Notes: generated by a model from the sequence alone, not told the origin. 64,000 bases of DNA from Salinimicrobium sp963709775 (GCA_963709775.1 CAVPXS010000017.1:372001-436000); one strand, 5' to 3'; shown: positions 27,276-35,683, counted from the first letter of the stretch. Numbers and translations are program-made.

Positions 27276-28964
27276 ATGGCAGATGATAAGAAAGTAATTT
27301 TCTCCATGTCGGGGTTGACAAAGACATACAAAGGAGAGAATACACCGGTTTTAAAGAATATCTATTTGAGCTTCTTTTATGGAGCCAAAATAGGTATCCT
27401 GGGGCTTAACGGTTCAGGTAAATCTACCCTTTTAAACATCATAGCAGGAAAGGAAAAGAATTACCAGGGGGATGTTGTTTTTGCACCGGGTTACACCGTG
27501 GGAATGCTGGAGCAGGAGCCCGAACTGGATGAGGAAAAAACAGTACTTGAGGTGGTGAAAGAAGGTGCAGCCGAAACTGTTGCCATCCTGGAAGAATATA
27601 ATAAGATCAACGATATGTTCGGTCTGCCTGAAGTCTATGAGGATCCCGACAAGATGCAGAAGCTTATGGATAAGCAGGCTGCGCTGCAGGACCAAATTGA
27701 CGCCAGCAATGCCTGGGAACTTGATACCAAGCTTGAAATCGCGATGGATGCATTGAGAACTCCCGATTCTGACAAGAAGATAGGGGTACTTTCTGGAGGG
27801 GAAAGAAGAAGAGTGGCCTTATGCCGACTGTTGCTTCAGGAGCCCGATGTGTTGCTGCTTGATGAGCCAACCAACCACCTGGATGCAGAATCTGTATTGT
27901 GGCTGGAACAACACCTTCAGCAATACAAAGGAACAGTGATCGCCGTAACTCACGACCGTTACTTCCTTGATAATGTTGCAGGCTGGATCCTTGAACTTGA
28001 CAGGGGAGAGGGCATTCCGTGGAAAGGGAATTATTCTTCATGGTTAGACCAGAAAGCAAAGCGTCTTGCACAGGAACAAAAGCAGGCCAGTAAACGCCAA
28101 AAGACCCTGGAGCGAGAGCTTGAATGGTCAAGAATGGCCCCAAAGGGAAGACAGGCTAAACAAAAGGCCCGTTTGAACAACTATGATAAGTTGATGAGTC
28201 AGGATCAGAAAAAAATGGACGAACAGCTTGAGATCTATATTCCTAACGGACCTCGATTAGGAACAAATGTGATCGAAGCTAAAGGTGTAAGTAAAGCGTT
28301 TGGCGACAAGTTGCTGTATGATGATCTTAACTTTAAGCTTCCGCAAGCGGGAATTGTTGGAATTATAGGGCCTAACGGTGCAGGTAAAACCACCATTTTC
28401 AAAATGATCATGGGCGAGGAAAAACCCGATAAGGGAACTTTTGAAGTAGGAGAGACTGCAAAAATAGCTTACGTAGATCAAAGCCATGCCAATATCGATC
28501 CTGAAAAAACCATCTGGCAGAACTTCAGCGATGAGCAGGAGTTGATCTTGATGGGTGGCCGTCAGGTAAACTCAAGAGCCTATTTAAGCAGGTTCAACTT
28601 CAGTGGAAGTGAACAAAACAAAAAAGTGAGTAAACTTTCCGGTGGGGAAAGAAACCGTCTTCACCTTGCAATGACGCTGAAGGAAGAAGGAAACGTGTTG
28701 CTTCTGGATGAGCCTACCAACGATCTTGACGTAAATACCTTACGAGCCCTGGAAGAGGGATTGGAGAATTTTGCAGGATGTGCGGTGATCATTTCCCACG
28801 ACCGCTGGTTCATGGACAGGGTTTGTACCCATATCCTCGCGTTTGAAGGAAACTCTGAAGTTTATTTCTTCGAGGGAAGTTTCTCTGAATATGAGGAGAA
28901 CAAAAAGAAACGTCTGGGAGATGTAACCCCAAAAAGAATAAAGTACAAAAAGCTGGTAAGATAG
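27276..28964 (+). CDS. ettA: Energy-dependent translational throttle protein (ABC-F ATPase)
   Basis: The 562-residue ABC-F protein has two nucleotide-binding domains and no membrane segment. Domain 1 has Walker A GLNGSGKST (43-51), LSGGERRRVALCRLL and DEPTNHLDAESV. Domain 2 has GPNGAGKTT, LSGGERNRLHLAMTL and DEPTNDLDVNTL. The linker (residues about 255-320) contains the basic helix region with KQASKRQKTLERELEW that contacts the ribosomal E site. Length and linker match EttA. A near-perfect long hairpin ends the transcript. Confidence 0.92.
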   Translation: MADDKKVIFSMSGLTKTYKGENTPVLKNIYLSFFYGAKIGILGLNGSGKSTLLNIIAGKEKNYQGDVVFAPGYTVGMLEQEPELDEEKTVLEVVKEGAAETVAILEEYNKINDMFGLPEVYEDPDKMQKLMDKQAALQDQIDASNAWELDTKLEIAMDALRTPDSDKKIGVLSGGERRRVALCRLLLQEPDVLLLDEPTNHLDAESVLWLEQHLQQYKGTVIAVTHDRYFLDNVAGWILELDRGEGIPWKGNYSSWLDQKAKRLAQEQKQASKRQKTLERELEWSRMAPKGRQAKQKARLNNYDKLMSQDQKKMDEQLEIYIPNGPRLGTNVIEAKGVSKAFGDKLLYDDLNFKLPQAGIVGIIGPNGAGKTTIFKMIMGEEKPDKGTFEVGETAKIAYVDQSHANIDPEKTIWQNFSDEQELILMGGRQVNSRAYLSRFNFSGSEQNKKVSKLSGGERNRLHLAMTLKEEGNVLLLDEPTNDLDVNTLRALEEGLENFAGCAVIISHDRWFMDRVCTHILAFEGNSEVYFFEGSFSEYEENKKKRLGDVTPKRIKYKKLVR

Positions 28965-28966
28965 AA

Positions 28967-29009
28967 AAAACAAGAGCCTCAAAAATGCCATTTTTGAGGC
29001 TCTTGTTTT
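28967..29009. terminator. Long perfect palindromic terminator containing the dispersed palindrome
   Basis: Bases 28967-28987 and 28989-29009 are perfect reverse complements around one central base (28988), a 21-base arm. The core (28981-28995) is copy 3 of the AAAAATGNCATTTTT family, extended here by CAAGAGCCTC/GAGGCTCTTG arms and flanking A/T runs. It should terminate ettA three bases after its stop and, in reverse, the metallo-hydrolase gene. Confidence 0.85.
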
Positions 29010-29010
29010 G

Positions 29011-29059
29011 TTCAAGGTTCAAGGTTCAAGGTTCAAGGTTCCAGGTTCAAGGTTCAAGG
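29011..29059 (+). repeat. Tandem heptamer TTCAAGG, 7 copies
   Basis: Seven consecutive 7-base units; six are TTCAAGG and the fifth is TTCCAGG. The array starts directly after the ettA terminator and does not encode protein. Confidence 0.9.
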
Positions 29060-29063
29060 TTGG

Positions 29064-29108
29064 TGTCTGACGACTTAAGACTGACCACTGACCACTGACC
29101 ACTGATCA
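29064..29108 (-). repeat. Heptamer-phased NNTCAGT repeat, locus A
   Basis: Read on the minus strand, the units are GATCAGT, GGTCAGT three times, CTTAAGT and CGTCAGA, each seven bases long. The same unit types recur near 34.3-34.5 kb and 46.7 kb. Confidence 0.8.
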
Positions 29109-29109
29109 C

Positions 29110-29904
29110 TTAATCCCCGGGATACCAGTTAGCTACTATTACTTCCACATTAGGATTACCCTCGTTTACAAGTTTCCTGAATTGTTCCACATCGGCCTTG
29201 CCGTCCTTTCCACGAAAGTGGTATGGATAAACCTTTTGGGGTGCGAACTCAATGACAGCATCTGCCGCAGCATCTACAGGCATGGTGTACGGTAAATTCA
29301 TTGGTACTAAGGCAATGTCAATGTTTTGAAGATTTCTCATCTCCGGGATGTCCTCGGTATCCCCGGCTATATAAAGTCTCTTACCATCTTTTTCCAATAA
29401 ATATCCATTCCCGCGTCCTTTGGGGTGGTATTGTTTTGCTTCTTCCCGAAGATTGTACATAGGAATGGCTTCAATAGAGATACCATTTTGATCTAAAGTT
29501 TCTCCATTGTTCATCACCGTGATCTTTGTTCCTAAAGAATCGGGTAACTCGTCTTTTACGGCTTGTGGTGCAATGATGGGAACATTGTTCAAATTTAAGG
29601 CTCCTAAAGTTTCGGCGCTCATATGGTCACCGTGTATGTCTGTAACGAGGACAAGGTCGGCCCCATCCATTCCGGAAAAAGCGTCAGCACCTCCCACCGG
29701 GTCAAGGTAGATAGTGGTCTCTCCCCAATTGATCACAGCCGTGGCATGAGAAATTGGATGAATGTCTATTTGTTCCTCGTTTGTGGCTGCTGCAGTTTCG
29801 CCTTCCATCACCTCTTCTTCGGTAACAATAGGTTCTTCCCTGTTTTCATTTCTGCAGGAAAAAAGAAACACAGGGGCTATAAGTAAAATTAAAATTCGCT
29901 TCAT
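29110..29904 (-). CDS. Metallo-beta-lactamase-fold lipoprotein
   Basis: A lipobox (VFLFSC) ends the signal peptide, followed by an acidic linker and an MBL-fold domain related to UPF0173-type hydrolases. The metal motif reads TDIHGDHMSAETL, so the first His of HxHxDH is Asp, while the later His and Asp and the AGDTED segment are kept. PMYNLREEAKQYHPKGRGNGYLLE and PYHFRGKDGKADVEQF are also typical of these lipoproteins. It should sit in the periplasm. The substrate is unknown. Confidence 0.83.
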   Translation of the reverse strand: MKRILILLIAPVFLFSCRNENREEPIVTEEEVMEGETAAATNEEQIDIHPISHATAVINWGETTIYLDPVGGADAFSGMDGADLVLVTDIHGDHMSAETLGALNLNNVPIIAPQAVKDELPDSLGTKITVMNNGETLDQNGISIEAIPMYNLREEAKQYHPKGRGNGYLLEKDGKRLYIAGDTEDIPEMRNLQNIDIALVPMNLPYTMPVDAAADAVIEFAPQKVYPYHFRGKDGKADVEQFRKLVNEGNPNVEVIVANWYPGD

Positions 29905-29968
29905 AATTATACGGTTTTACATAAAACTACTTAAAAATGAAGCTTTTTGCCACAGGTTTAATAGTACT

Positions 29969-30427
29969 TTAAGAAAGCGGAAGCTCCATTTTGATGTCAC
30001 CCCGGGAATATGGATTGCCCTCTCCTATGGGAATTTCCTTGAAACCGTATTTTCTGTAAATGTGAATCGCATTCTCCAGTTTACGGTTCGAATAAATGAT
30101 GAGCTTTTTCCAGCCTTTGCGCCGGGCAAAGTCGAGAGTATGCTCCATGAGTTTTTGGCCAATGTTCCTGCCCTGTGCGGCCGGGACCACAGCCATTTTT
30201 GTCAATTCAAAAATGCCGTTCTCAATCTTCATGAGGGCCACCGTACCAATAATTTTTTTGCCTTCACGAACAAAAAAGATATTTCCGCCGGGTTCTATGA
30301 TATACTTTTCGGGTTTTCCTAAAACCTCTTCATCATGAGGTTCTACCCAAAAATATTTTTCCAGCCACTCAATATTCAGCTGCCTGAAGTCTTCGGCATA
30401 CTGAGCTTCATATGAAATGATCTCCAT
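29969..30427 (-). CDS. GNAT-family N-acetyltransferase
   Basis: The 152-residue protein follows the GNAT fold. The acetyl-CoA pyrophosphate loop is VVPAAQGRNIGQKLMEHTLDFAR (the Q/RxxGxG/A motif), preceded by ELTKMA, and the end strand is YRKYGFKEIP. The acceptor substrate is unknown. It stands three bases from the DUF1622 gene stop, so the two likely share a transcript. Confidence 0.85.
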   Translation of the reverse strand: MEIISYEAQYAEDFRQLNIEWLEKYFWVEPHDEEVLGKPEKYIIEPGGNIFFVREGKKIIGTVALMKIENGIFELTKMAVVPAAQGRNIGQKLMEHTLDFARRKGWKKLIIYSNRKLENAIHIYRKYGFKEIPIGEGNPYSRGDIKMELPLS

Positions 30428-30430
30428 TAA

Positions 30431-30781
30431 CTATTGTCCTATTTCTTTTTTCTGCCAGGGCCATTTCCCCTCAAGTTCTACCTGCAATGATAGACTTAAA
30501 AAGGTTCTGATTAATACGATTACCCCCAGGACCAGTACATTGTCCATTGTTGGAGCTGTGCTTACTGTAGCAATAATATCACCGGCGACCAAAAATTCCA
30601 GACCTAAAAGAATGGCTTTTCCCAGATCATGGCGAAAAGTCCTGTAGGTGCTGCCATCCTCATGTTGATCAAAGAAGTAGCGCCAAAGTGCAAAAAACGG
30701 TCCTATGACCATTACTAAAACACCTGCGACCTCAATAATTAATGCTGCCAGTTCTACATAATATTGTATAGATTCATGCAT
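30431..30781 (-). CDS. DUF1622-family membrane protein
   Basis: The 116-residue protein has three hydrophobic helices (LAALIIEVAGVLVMVIGPFFALWRYFF, AILLGLEFLVAGDIIATVS, VLVLGVIVLIRTFLSLSLQVELEG), with the LGLEFLVAGDI and TFLSLSLQVELEG motifs of DUF1622. The function is unknown. It overlaps the start-proximal neighbour hutG by eight bases, so it is translationally linked to the hut genes. Confidence 0.83.
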   Translation of the reverse strand: MHESIQYYVELAALIIEVAGVLVMVIGPFFALWRYFFDQHEDGSTYRTFRHDLGKAILLGLEFLVAGDIIATVSTAPTMDNVLVLGVIVLIRTFLSLSLQVELEGKWPWQKKEIGQ

Positions 30782-31769
30782 GTTTTTTCTCTTTTATAAA
30801 ATCTGTAACAAGGTAGCTTAGCGCTTTCCCGGTGGGGTAATTGTCGTTTGCCATAGCCTCACAAATATGAAGATAACAACAATTTCTTTCTTTTGCTGCC
30901 TTTCTTATAAGCTCTCTGGCTTCATCCAGATGGAAGCCGGATGGTGAGATTGCACTACTGGGAAAATTTGAAATAGCATCGCAATCCAGTTCCAGTCCAA
31001 ATTTTTGTTCCCTTACAAAATCCAAATTGTCGTGAAATGCTGCTGTACGCTGCTCTTGCGAAAGCTCTTCCAGCAGGCTGTAATGAAATGCTTCGGAAGC
31101 ATCCATGTCATTAAATATATATTGCGGAGTATAATTACGGTGCAGCCCAAAGACAGAATACTTCTCTAAAAAGCCATTTTTGAGAGCATAGCTAAAACCA
31201 TTTCCGCTGTGGCGATGTTCGATCTTTCGCAGATCTGTATGGGCGTCAATGTTCAGGACATTTACGGGATGACCAAAAGCTTCAGAGGCACCTTTAAGGT
31301 TTCCGTAGGCATTATTATGGCCGCCGCCAATGATGACGGGAAATTTCCCTGCAGAAATCACCTTTTTGACCACCTCACTTACTGCGGAATCCAGTTGCTC
31401 TACAAGATCCCCGAGCTTCTGAACATAATTAGGATCTGAAACGTCTATGTTTCCTGCTTTTTGCATTACTTCGGAAGTATTGAGCTCCCCAAGCAGCAGG
31501 ATTTTTCCCCCGGAATTATATTGGTTTTCCTGCACATTGAGGAAGGCTTTCAGGAATTCCTGCCATGCATTTGAAGTGCCCGGTTTACCGTAATTTGCCC
31601 GGACCCCAACATCTTCAGGGATCCCAAAAATGACAAATTGAGCATTAGTTTTTTCCAGGTCCTCAAGAGCGGAAGCAACTTTTATCCTTTCCCCCAGCTT
31701 GGTTTCCCCCGGCCTGGGGGAAACAAGCTTGTGGATCTGTTTTTCAGAATAGAACTTGAGCCGGCTCAT
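30774..31769 (-). CDS. hutG: Formimidoylglutamase (arginase family)
   Basis: The 331-residue ureohydrolase has the manganese ligands in GGGHNNAYG, NIDAHTDLR and ELDCDAISNFP. It is placed as HutG rather than arginase because it directly follows imidazolonepropionase in the same operon with no gap between stop and start. It would hydrolyse formimidoyl-glutamate to glutamate and formamide at the end of histidine breakdown. hutH and hutU are not in the window. Confidence 0.85.
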   Translation of the reverse strand: MSRLKFYSEKQIHKLVSPRPGETKLGERIKVASALEDLEKTNAQFVIFGIPEDVGVRANYGKPGTSNAWQEFLKAFLNVQENQYNSGGKILLLGELNTSEVMQKAGNIDVSDPNYVQKLGDLVEQLDSAVSEVVKKVISAGKFPVIIGGGHNNAYGNLKGASEAFGHPVNVLNIDAHTDLRKIEHRHSGNGFSYALKNGFLEKYSVFGLHRNYTPQYIFNDMDASEAFHYSLLEELSQEQRTAAFHDNLDFVREQKFGLELDCDAISNFPSSAISPSGFHLDEARELIRKAAKERNCCYLHICEAMANDNYPTGKALSYLVTDFIKEKKHA

Positions 31770-33005
31770 CTAGACTTTTTTTCCGTTGATGTACACCGAA
31801 TTGATATGATTGGCACCAAAAGAGTAGGGCATGAATCCATAGGAGGGGATCTCATCTGTGAGGATGAGGTTTGCTGCCTTTCCTTTTGTGATGCTGCCAT
31901 GGGTGTCGAGAATATCCATCGCATATGCCGCGTTGATTGTAGCTGCATTGATGGCTTCTTCGGGATTCATTTTCATCTTGATACAGGCCAGGGAGATCAC
32001 CAGGTTCATATTTCCATTTGGAGTGCTTCCCGGGTTGTAATCGGTTGCAAGAGCGAGAGGTAATCCCGCGTTAATAATATCCCTTGCAGGCGTATAAGGT
32101 ATTCCCAGGAAAAGAGAGCAGGAGGGAAGTGCTACAGGCATGGTATCGCTGTCTTCCAATACATCAAGATCGTCGGGCTCCATCACTTCCAGGTGATCTA
32201 CAGAGAGGGCGTTGTGTTCTACCGCAGTTTTGATCCCGCCAATAGCATTGAACTGGTTGACGTGAATTTTTGGTTTGAGTCCATATTTTTGTCCCGCCTC
32301 CAGGACACGGTGGGTGTCCTCTACGCTGAAATAGCCTTTTTCACAGAAAATATCCACAAATTCTGCCAGCTTTTCTTCGGCGATCTTTGGCATCATTTCA
32401 TTGATGAGCAGGTCAAGGTAACCGTCCCTGTCATCTTTATATTCCGGCGGAATGGCATGAGCTCCCAAAAATGTCGCTTTAATGGGCAGATCGTAATTAT
32501 TCTTTAATTTTCTTATAACCCTAAGCATCTTTAGCTCGGCTTCTGTGGTCAAACCGTATCCCGATTTGATCTCAATGGCCGTGGTGCCCATTTTCATCAC
32601 CTCCTCAAGCCGCTTTGCCGATTGCAGGTAAAGATCATCTTCAGGAGTTTCCTGAAGCTTTTTTGCCGAATTGAGGATACCTCCGCCTTTTTCAGCAATT
32701 TCTTCATAAGTGAAGCCGTTGATACGATCTATGAATTCCTGTTCCCTGTTTCCGGCGTAAACGAGGTGCGTATGGGAGTCGATCCAACCCGGCAAGAGGA
32801 ACTTTCCGGAGGCATCAACTTCGTCTACTCCTTCAAAAGTGGGTAGATCCTGCATTTTTCCGAAGTCGGCAATTTTTCCGTCCTCCACGAGTAACCAGGC
32901 GTTGTCAATCACAGGAAGCTCCTTCATTTCACTGCCTTTTAGTGGCTTGAGGGTTTCCTCCCGCACCTGTACGAGCTGTTTAATGTTCTTAAAGATGGTT
33001 TTCAT
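31770..33005 (-). CDS. hutI: Imidazolonepropionase
   Basis: The start is set at base 33005 (MKTIFKNIKQLVQV) since the 22 upstream codons lack family character. The amidohydrolase motifs are DSHTHLVYAGNREQEF (the HxH plus substrate-contacting residues), KIHVNQFNAIGG, VDHLEVM and ATDYNPGSTP with the catalytic Asp. It opens the ring of imidazolone propionate in histidine degradation. It is the first gene of hutI-hutG-DUF1622. The divergent promoter region holds a degenerate copy of the dispersed palindrome at 33061-33075. Confidence 0.9.
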   Translation of the reverse strand: MKTIFKNIKQLVQVREETLKPLKGSEMKELPVIDNAWLLVEDGKIADFGKMQDLPTFEGVDEVDASGKFLLPGWIDSHTHLVYAGNREQEFIDRINGFTYEEIAEKGGGILNSAKKLQETPEDDLYLQSAKRLEEVMKMGTTAIEIKSGYGLTTEAELKMLRVIRKLKNNYDLPIKATFLGAHAIPPEYKDDRDGYLDLLINEMMPKIAEEKLAEFVDIFCEKGYFSVEDTHRVLEAGQKYGLKPKIHVNQFNAIGGIKTAVEHNALSVDHLEVMEPDDLDVLEDSDTMPVALPSCSLFLGIPYTPARDIINAGLPLALATDYNPGSTPNGNMNLVISLACIKMKMNPEEAINAATINAAYAMDILDTHGSITKGKAANLILTDEIPSYGFMPYSFGANHINSVYINGKKV

Positions 33006-33133
33006 ATCGTAAAGATAGGAAAGTGTTGAGAATTTACAGGGCCTGCCAAAGAGGACCTTCAAAAATGCCACTTTTGGAGCCCCGTCTTTTCAGTATTTAT
33101 TTTTAACTTGGGAAAGAAATTTTTCCAACAACT

Positions 33134-34306
33134 ATGAATCAAAAAAAGCCAGGCCTAAATACCATCTGTACCCATGTGGGAGAGGTAAAGGACGAACAAT
33201 TCAAAGGGGCTGTTTCCCCGCTATATATGTCAACTTCTTATGCTTATGAAGATGTAGAGGTGAAGCGGTATCCACGTTACTTTAACACTCCAAATCAACG
33301 GGGACTGGCCCAAAAAATGGCAGCCCTGGAACACGGGGAGGCTGCTCTTATCTTTGGAAGCGGAATGGCTGCAGTAAGCACCGCCCTTTTTGCCTTTTTA
33401 CAAAAGGGAGACCATGTGGTGCTTCAAAGGACCTTGTATGGGGGAACGAGTAATCTGGTGGTGGAGGAATTCGAAAAATTCGGAATTGAATATTCCTTTG
33501 CAAATGACCTCTCTGCCGAAGCTTTTGAAAAAGAGGTTCGGGATAATACAAAGGTGATTTATATTGAGACCCCGTCGAATCCGCTTTTGACCATTACAGA
33601 TATTGAAGCTGTGGCGAAGCTCGCAAAGAAGCATGGGCTGGTGAGTATGATCGATAATACCTTTGCTTCTCCTGTTAACCAGAATCCTATTGACTTTGGT
33701 ATTGATGTGGTGATACATTCGGCTACAAAATATATGGGCGGGCATAGCGATATCCTGGCGGGAACGGTGATCTCTACGGAAGAATATGTGGACAGGATCT
33801 TTCAGCTTGCAAAGAATTTTGGCGGCAGTCTAAGTGATTATACCGTATGGCTCCTGGAGCGCAGTCTTAAAACAATGGGATTAAGAGTAAAGGCGCAGAA
33901 TGAAAACGCTCAAAAGCTTGCTGAATTCCTTGAAGGAAATGAGCTGGTGAAAAAAGTTTACTATCCCGGTCTTCCTTCCCATGAAGGACATGAGCTGGCG
34001 AAGAAACAAATGCACGGCTTTGGAGGGATGATGTCGTTTGAACTGAAGGATCTCAACTCCCAGACCTTTATGAATTACCTGAAGCTTATCAAGCCTTCAA
34101 TGAGCCTTGCGGGAGTAGAATCCACTATCCTGTCCCCAACCAAAACCTCTCACGGATTATTAACGCCCGAAGAAAGGGCAGAGCAGGGGATAAGTGACCA
34201 CCTTATGAGATTTTCTGTAGGGATTGAAGAGCCCGAAGATCTTATTGCCGATATAGAACAGGCGTTGGAAGAGGCCCGTAAGGACATGCTGGACGTGAGG
34301 CTGTAG
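33134..34306 (+). CDS. PLP-dependent trans-sulfuration enzyme
   Basis: The 390-residue Cys/Met metabolism enzyme keeps the cofactor Lys in HSATKYMGGHSDILAGT, the phosphate-cup sequence FGSGMAAVSTAL, and the C-terminal MRFSVGIEEPEDLI. The N-terminal PRYFNTPNQRGLAQK region occurs in cystathionine gamma-synthase, gamma-lyase and methionine gamma-lyase alike. The exact reaction cannot be fixed from sequence. The gene is monocistronic, and a repeat-rich gap follows. Confidence 0.85.
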   Translation: MNQKKPGLNTICTHVGEVKDEQFKGAVSPLYMSTSYAYEDVEVKRYPRYFNTPNQRGLAQKMAALEHGEAALIFGSGMAAVSTALFAFLQKGDHVVLQRTLYGGTSNLVVEEFEKFGIEYSFANDLSAEAFEKEVRDNTKVIYIETPSNPLLTITDIEAVAKLAKKHGLVSMIDNTFASPVNQNPIDFGIDVVIHSATKYMGGHSDILAGTVISTEEYVDRIFQLAKNFGGSLSDYTVWLLERSLKTMGLRVKAQNENAQKLAEFLEGNELVKKVYYPGLPSHEGHELAKKQMHGFGGMMSFELKDLNSQTFMNYLKLIKPSMSLAGVESTILSPTKTSHGLLTPEERAEQGISDHLMRFSVGIEEPEDLIADIEQALEEARKDMLDVRL

Positions 34307-34707
34307 GAGTCGATTGAATAAGTGTTCAGTGCATCAGTGATCAGATTGTTTGGGAATATTCGCGTATTCGTGGCTAAAAAAAGAAACAAGAGGAAGAAGT
34401 GATCAGTATTCAGTGATCAGTTTTCAGATCATCTGAATAAGAAGCTCCGGAGGAGCGATATGTTTATAGCGGAAAATTATTAATTAAAAAGAGCTCCAGA
34501 GGAGCGACATTAAATGAGTGATCAGTGTTCAATGATCAGTGTTCAGAAATTTTAGGAATCAAGCTCCGGAGGAGCGATATATTTATAGAATAATAACCGG
34601 AATTGCATACAGAGCTCCAGAGGAGCGACATAATTAAGTTGAAAACAGTAAAAAATTATTCGTGTATTCGTGGCACATATATAGACACAGAAGAGAAATT
34701 AGAAAAA
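34307..34707. repeat. Repeat-dense intergenic hub
   Basis: This 400-base gap holds no gene and three repeat families. The heptamer family NNTCAGT is at about 34322-34344, 34401-34428 and 34519-34546. A 19-base element, AGCTCC(G/A)GAGGAGCGA(T/C)AT, occurs at 34443-34461, 34492-34510, 34562-34580 and 34613-34631. The 17-base sequence ATTCG(C/T)GTATTCGTGGC is at 34358-34374 and 34658-34674. Confidence 0.85.
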
Positions 34708-35424
34708 ATGAAATTAGATATACTGGCTATTGGAGCCCATCCCGATGATGTAGAGTTAAGTTGCTCTGCCACGCTTGCTAAAGAAATTTCCCGCGGAAAA
34801 AAAGTGGGTGTTCTTGATCTTACCAGGGGAGAATTGGGAACCCGTGGTACGGCCGAAATAAGAGATAAGGAAGCTGCTGATGCTGCCAAAATTCTTGGGC
34901 TTTCAATGCGTGAAAACCTCGAGTTTAGCGACGGATTCTTTGTAAACAATGTAGCGCATCAACTGGAGATCATTAAAGTCCTTAGAAGATATAAGCCAGA
35001 CCTGGTATTGTGCAACGCCATTGATGACCGTCATATAGATCATGGTAAAGGGGCGAAACTGGTAGCCGATGCTTGTTTTTTAAGCGGCCTGCGAAAGATT
35101 GAGACAATTTACAATGGGGAATCCCAGGAAGCCTGGCGTCCAAAAAATGTTTTTCATTACATCCAGTGGAAGAATTTAACGCCAGATGTGGTGGTTGATG
35201 TCACCGGATTTATGGATAAAAAGATGGAATCTGTAAAAGCTTATCGCTCTCAATTTTGGGATGAAGACAGCAAAGAACCCCAAACGCCAATCTCGAGCAG
35301 CAATTTCTTTGACAGCATCACCTACAGGGCCAGGGATTTAGGCCGTTTAATAGATGTGGAGTACGCCGAAGGGTATAACGTGAGCCGTCACGTAGCGGTA
35401 GATTCCCTGTTTGATCTTCTGTAA
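34708..35424 (+). CDS. bshB1: Bacillithiol biosynthesis deacetylase BshB1
   Basis: ATG 34708 is chosen because MKLDILAIGAHPDDVEL is the exact family N-terminus; a longer frame upstream (from 34603) runs through a dispersed repeat and is not coding. The PIG-L/LmbE-type zinc site is AHPDDVE (near residue 10) and DDRHIDHGKGAKLV (about 108-121). At 238 residues it fits BshB1, which deacetylates GlcNAc-malate in the synthesis of bacillithiol, the main low-molecular-weight thiol in many Bacteroidota. Confidence 0.93.
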   Translation: MKLDILAIGAHPDDVELSCSATLAKEISRGKKVGVLDLTRGELGTRGTAEIRDKEAADAAKILGLSMRENLEFSDGFFVNNVAHQLEIIKVLRRYKPDLVLCNAIDDRHIDHGKGAKLVADACFLSGLRKIETIYNGESQEAWRPKNVFHYIQWKNLTPDVVVDVTGFMDKKMESVKAYRSQFWDEDSKEPQTPISSSNFFDSITYRARDLGRLIDVEYAEGYNVSRHVAVDSLFDLL

Positions 35425-35442
35425 AAATTTGATTTTTTTCTT

Positions 35443-35472
35443 TTGTAAAAGAAAGGATTTATACTACATTTG
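35443..35472 (+). promoter_or_regulatory. Promoter of tRNA-His
   Basis: TTG (35443-35445), a 19-base spacer and TACATTTG (35465-35472) match the Bacteroidota sigma-A consensus TTG/TANNTTTG, 15 bases ahead of the tRNA. Confidence 0.75.
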
Positions 35473-35486
35473 CATCCGATTAAAAT

Positions 35487-35563
35487 GGTGGTTGTAGCTC
35501 AGCTGGTTAGAGCGCTGGATTGTGGTTCCAGAGGTCGCCGGTTCGAACCCGGTCTTCCACCCA
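35487..35563 (+). tRNA. tRNA-His (anticodon GTG)
   Basis: The cloverleaf is complete: D arm GCTC...GAGC, anticodon stem CTGGA/TCCAG with loop TTGTGGT (GTG at 35522-35524), and T arm GCCGG/CCGGT with loop TTCGAAC. G at 35487 can be the extra G-1 of tRNA-His opposite C73. Positions 5-68 and 6-67 of the acceptor stem are both T-T, an oddity. CCA is not fully encoded. Confidence 0.93.
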
Positions 35564-35565
35564 GA

Positions 35566-35597
35566 AAGCTTCTTGTGAAAACAAGGAGCTTTTTTTG
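35566..35597 (+). terminator. Terminator of tRNA-His
   Basis: Stem AAGCTTCTTGT / ACAAGGAGCTT, loop GAAA, then a T-run ending at about 35596, directly after the tRNA. Confidence 0.9.
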
Positions 35598-35652
35598 TTT
35601 TAGGAGTTTCTTGAAGTAAGAATTGAGAGTGGTTGGCGGTAAGAATAAAAAA

Positions 35653-35683
35653 GACCTAACAGGTTGTGAAACCCTGTTAGGTC
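35653..35683. repeat. Dispersed hairpin GACCTAACAGG...CCTGTTAGGTC, copy 1
   Basis: Eleven-base arms around a nine-base centre, 27 bases downstream of the stop of the minus-strand M28 peptidase gene. A second, near-perfect copy is at 45020-45052, also behind a minus-strand gene, so it may serve as a terminator. Confidence 0.8.

Noticed and set aside
29011..29108. CRISPR-like array
   Set aside because: Units are seven bases in direct tandem without spacers and no cas gene is nearby.
34443..34631. CRISPR-like array of four 19-base repeats
   Set aside because: Copies alternate between two types, spacing is irregular (30, 51 and 32 bases between copies) and there are no cas genes.
34603..34707. 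Upstream extension of the bshB1 frame
   Set aside because: The extra 35 codons run through copy 4 of the AGCTCC element and a 17-base repeat; family N-terminus starts at 34708.
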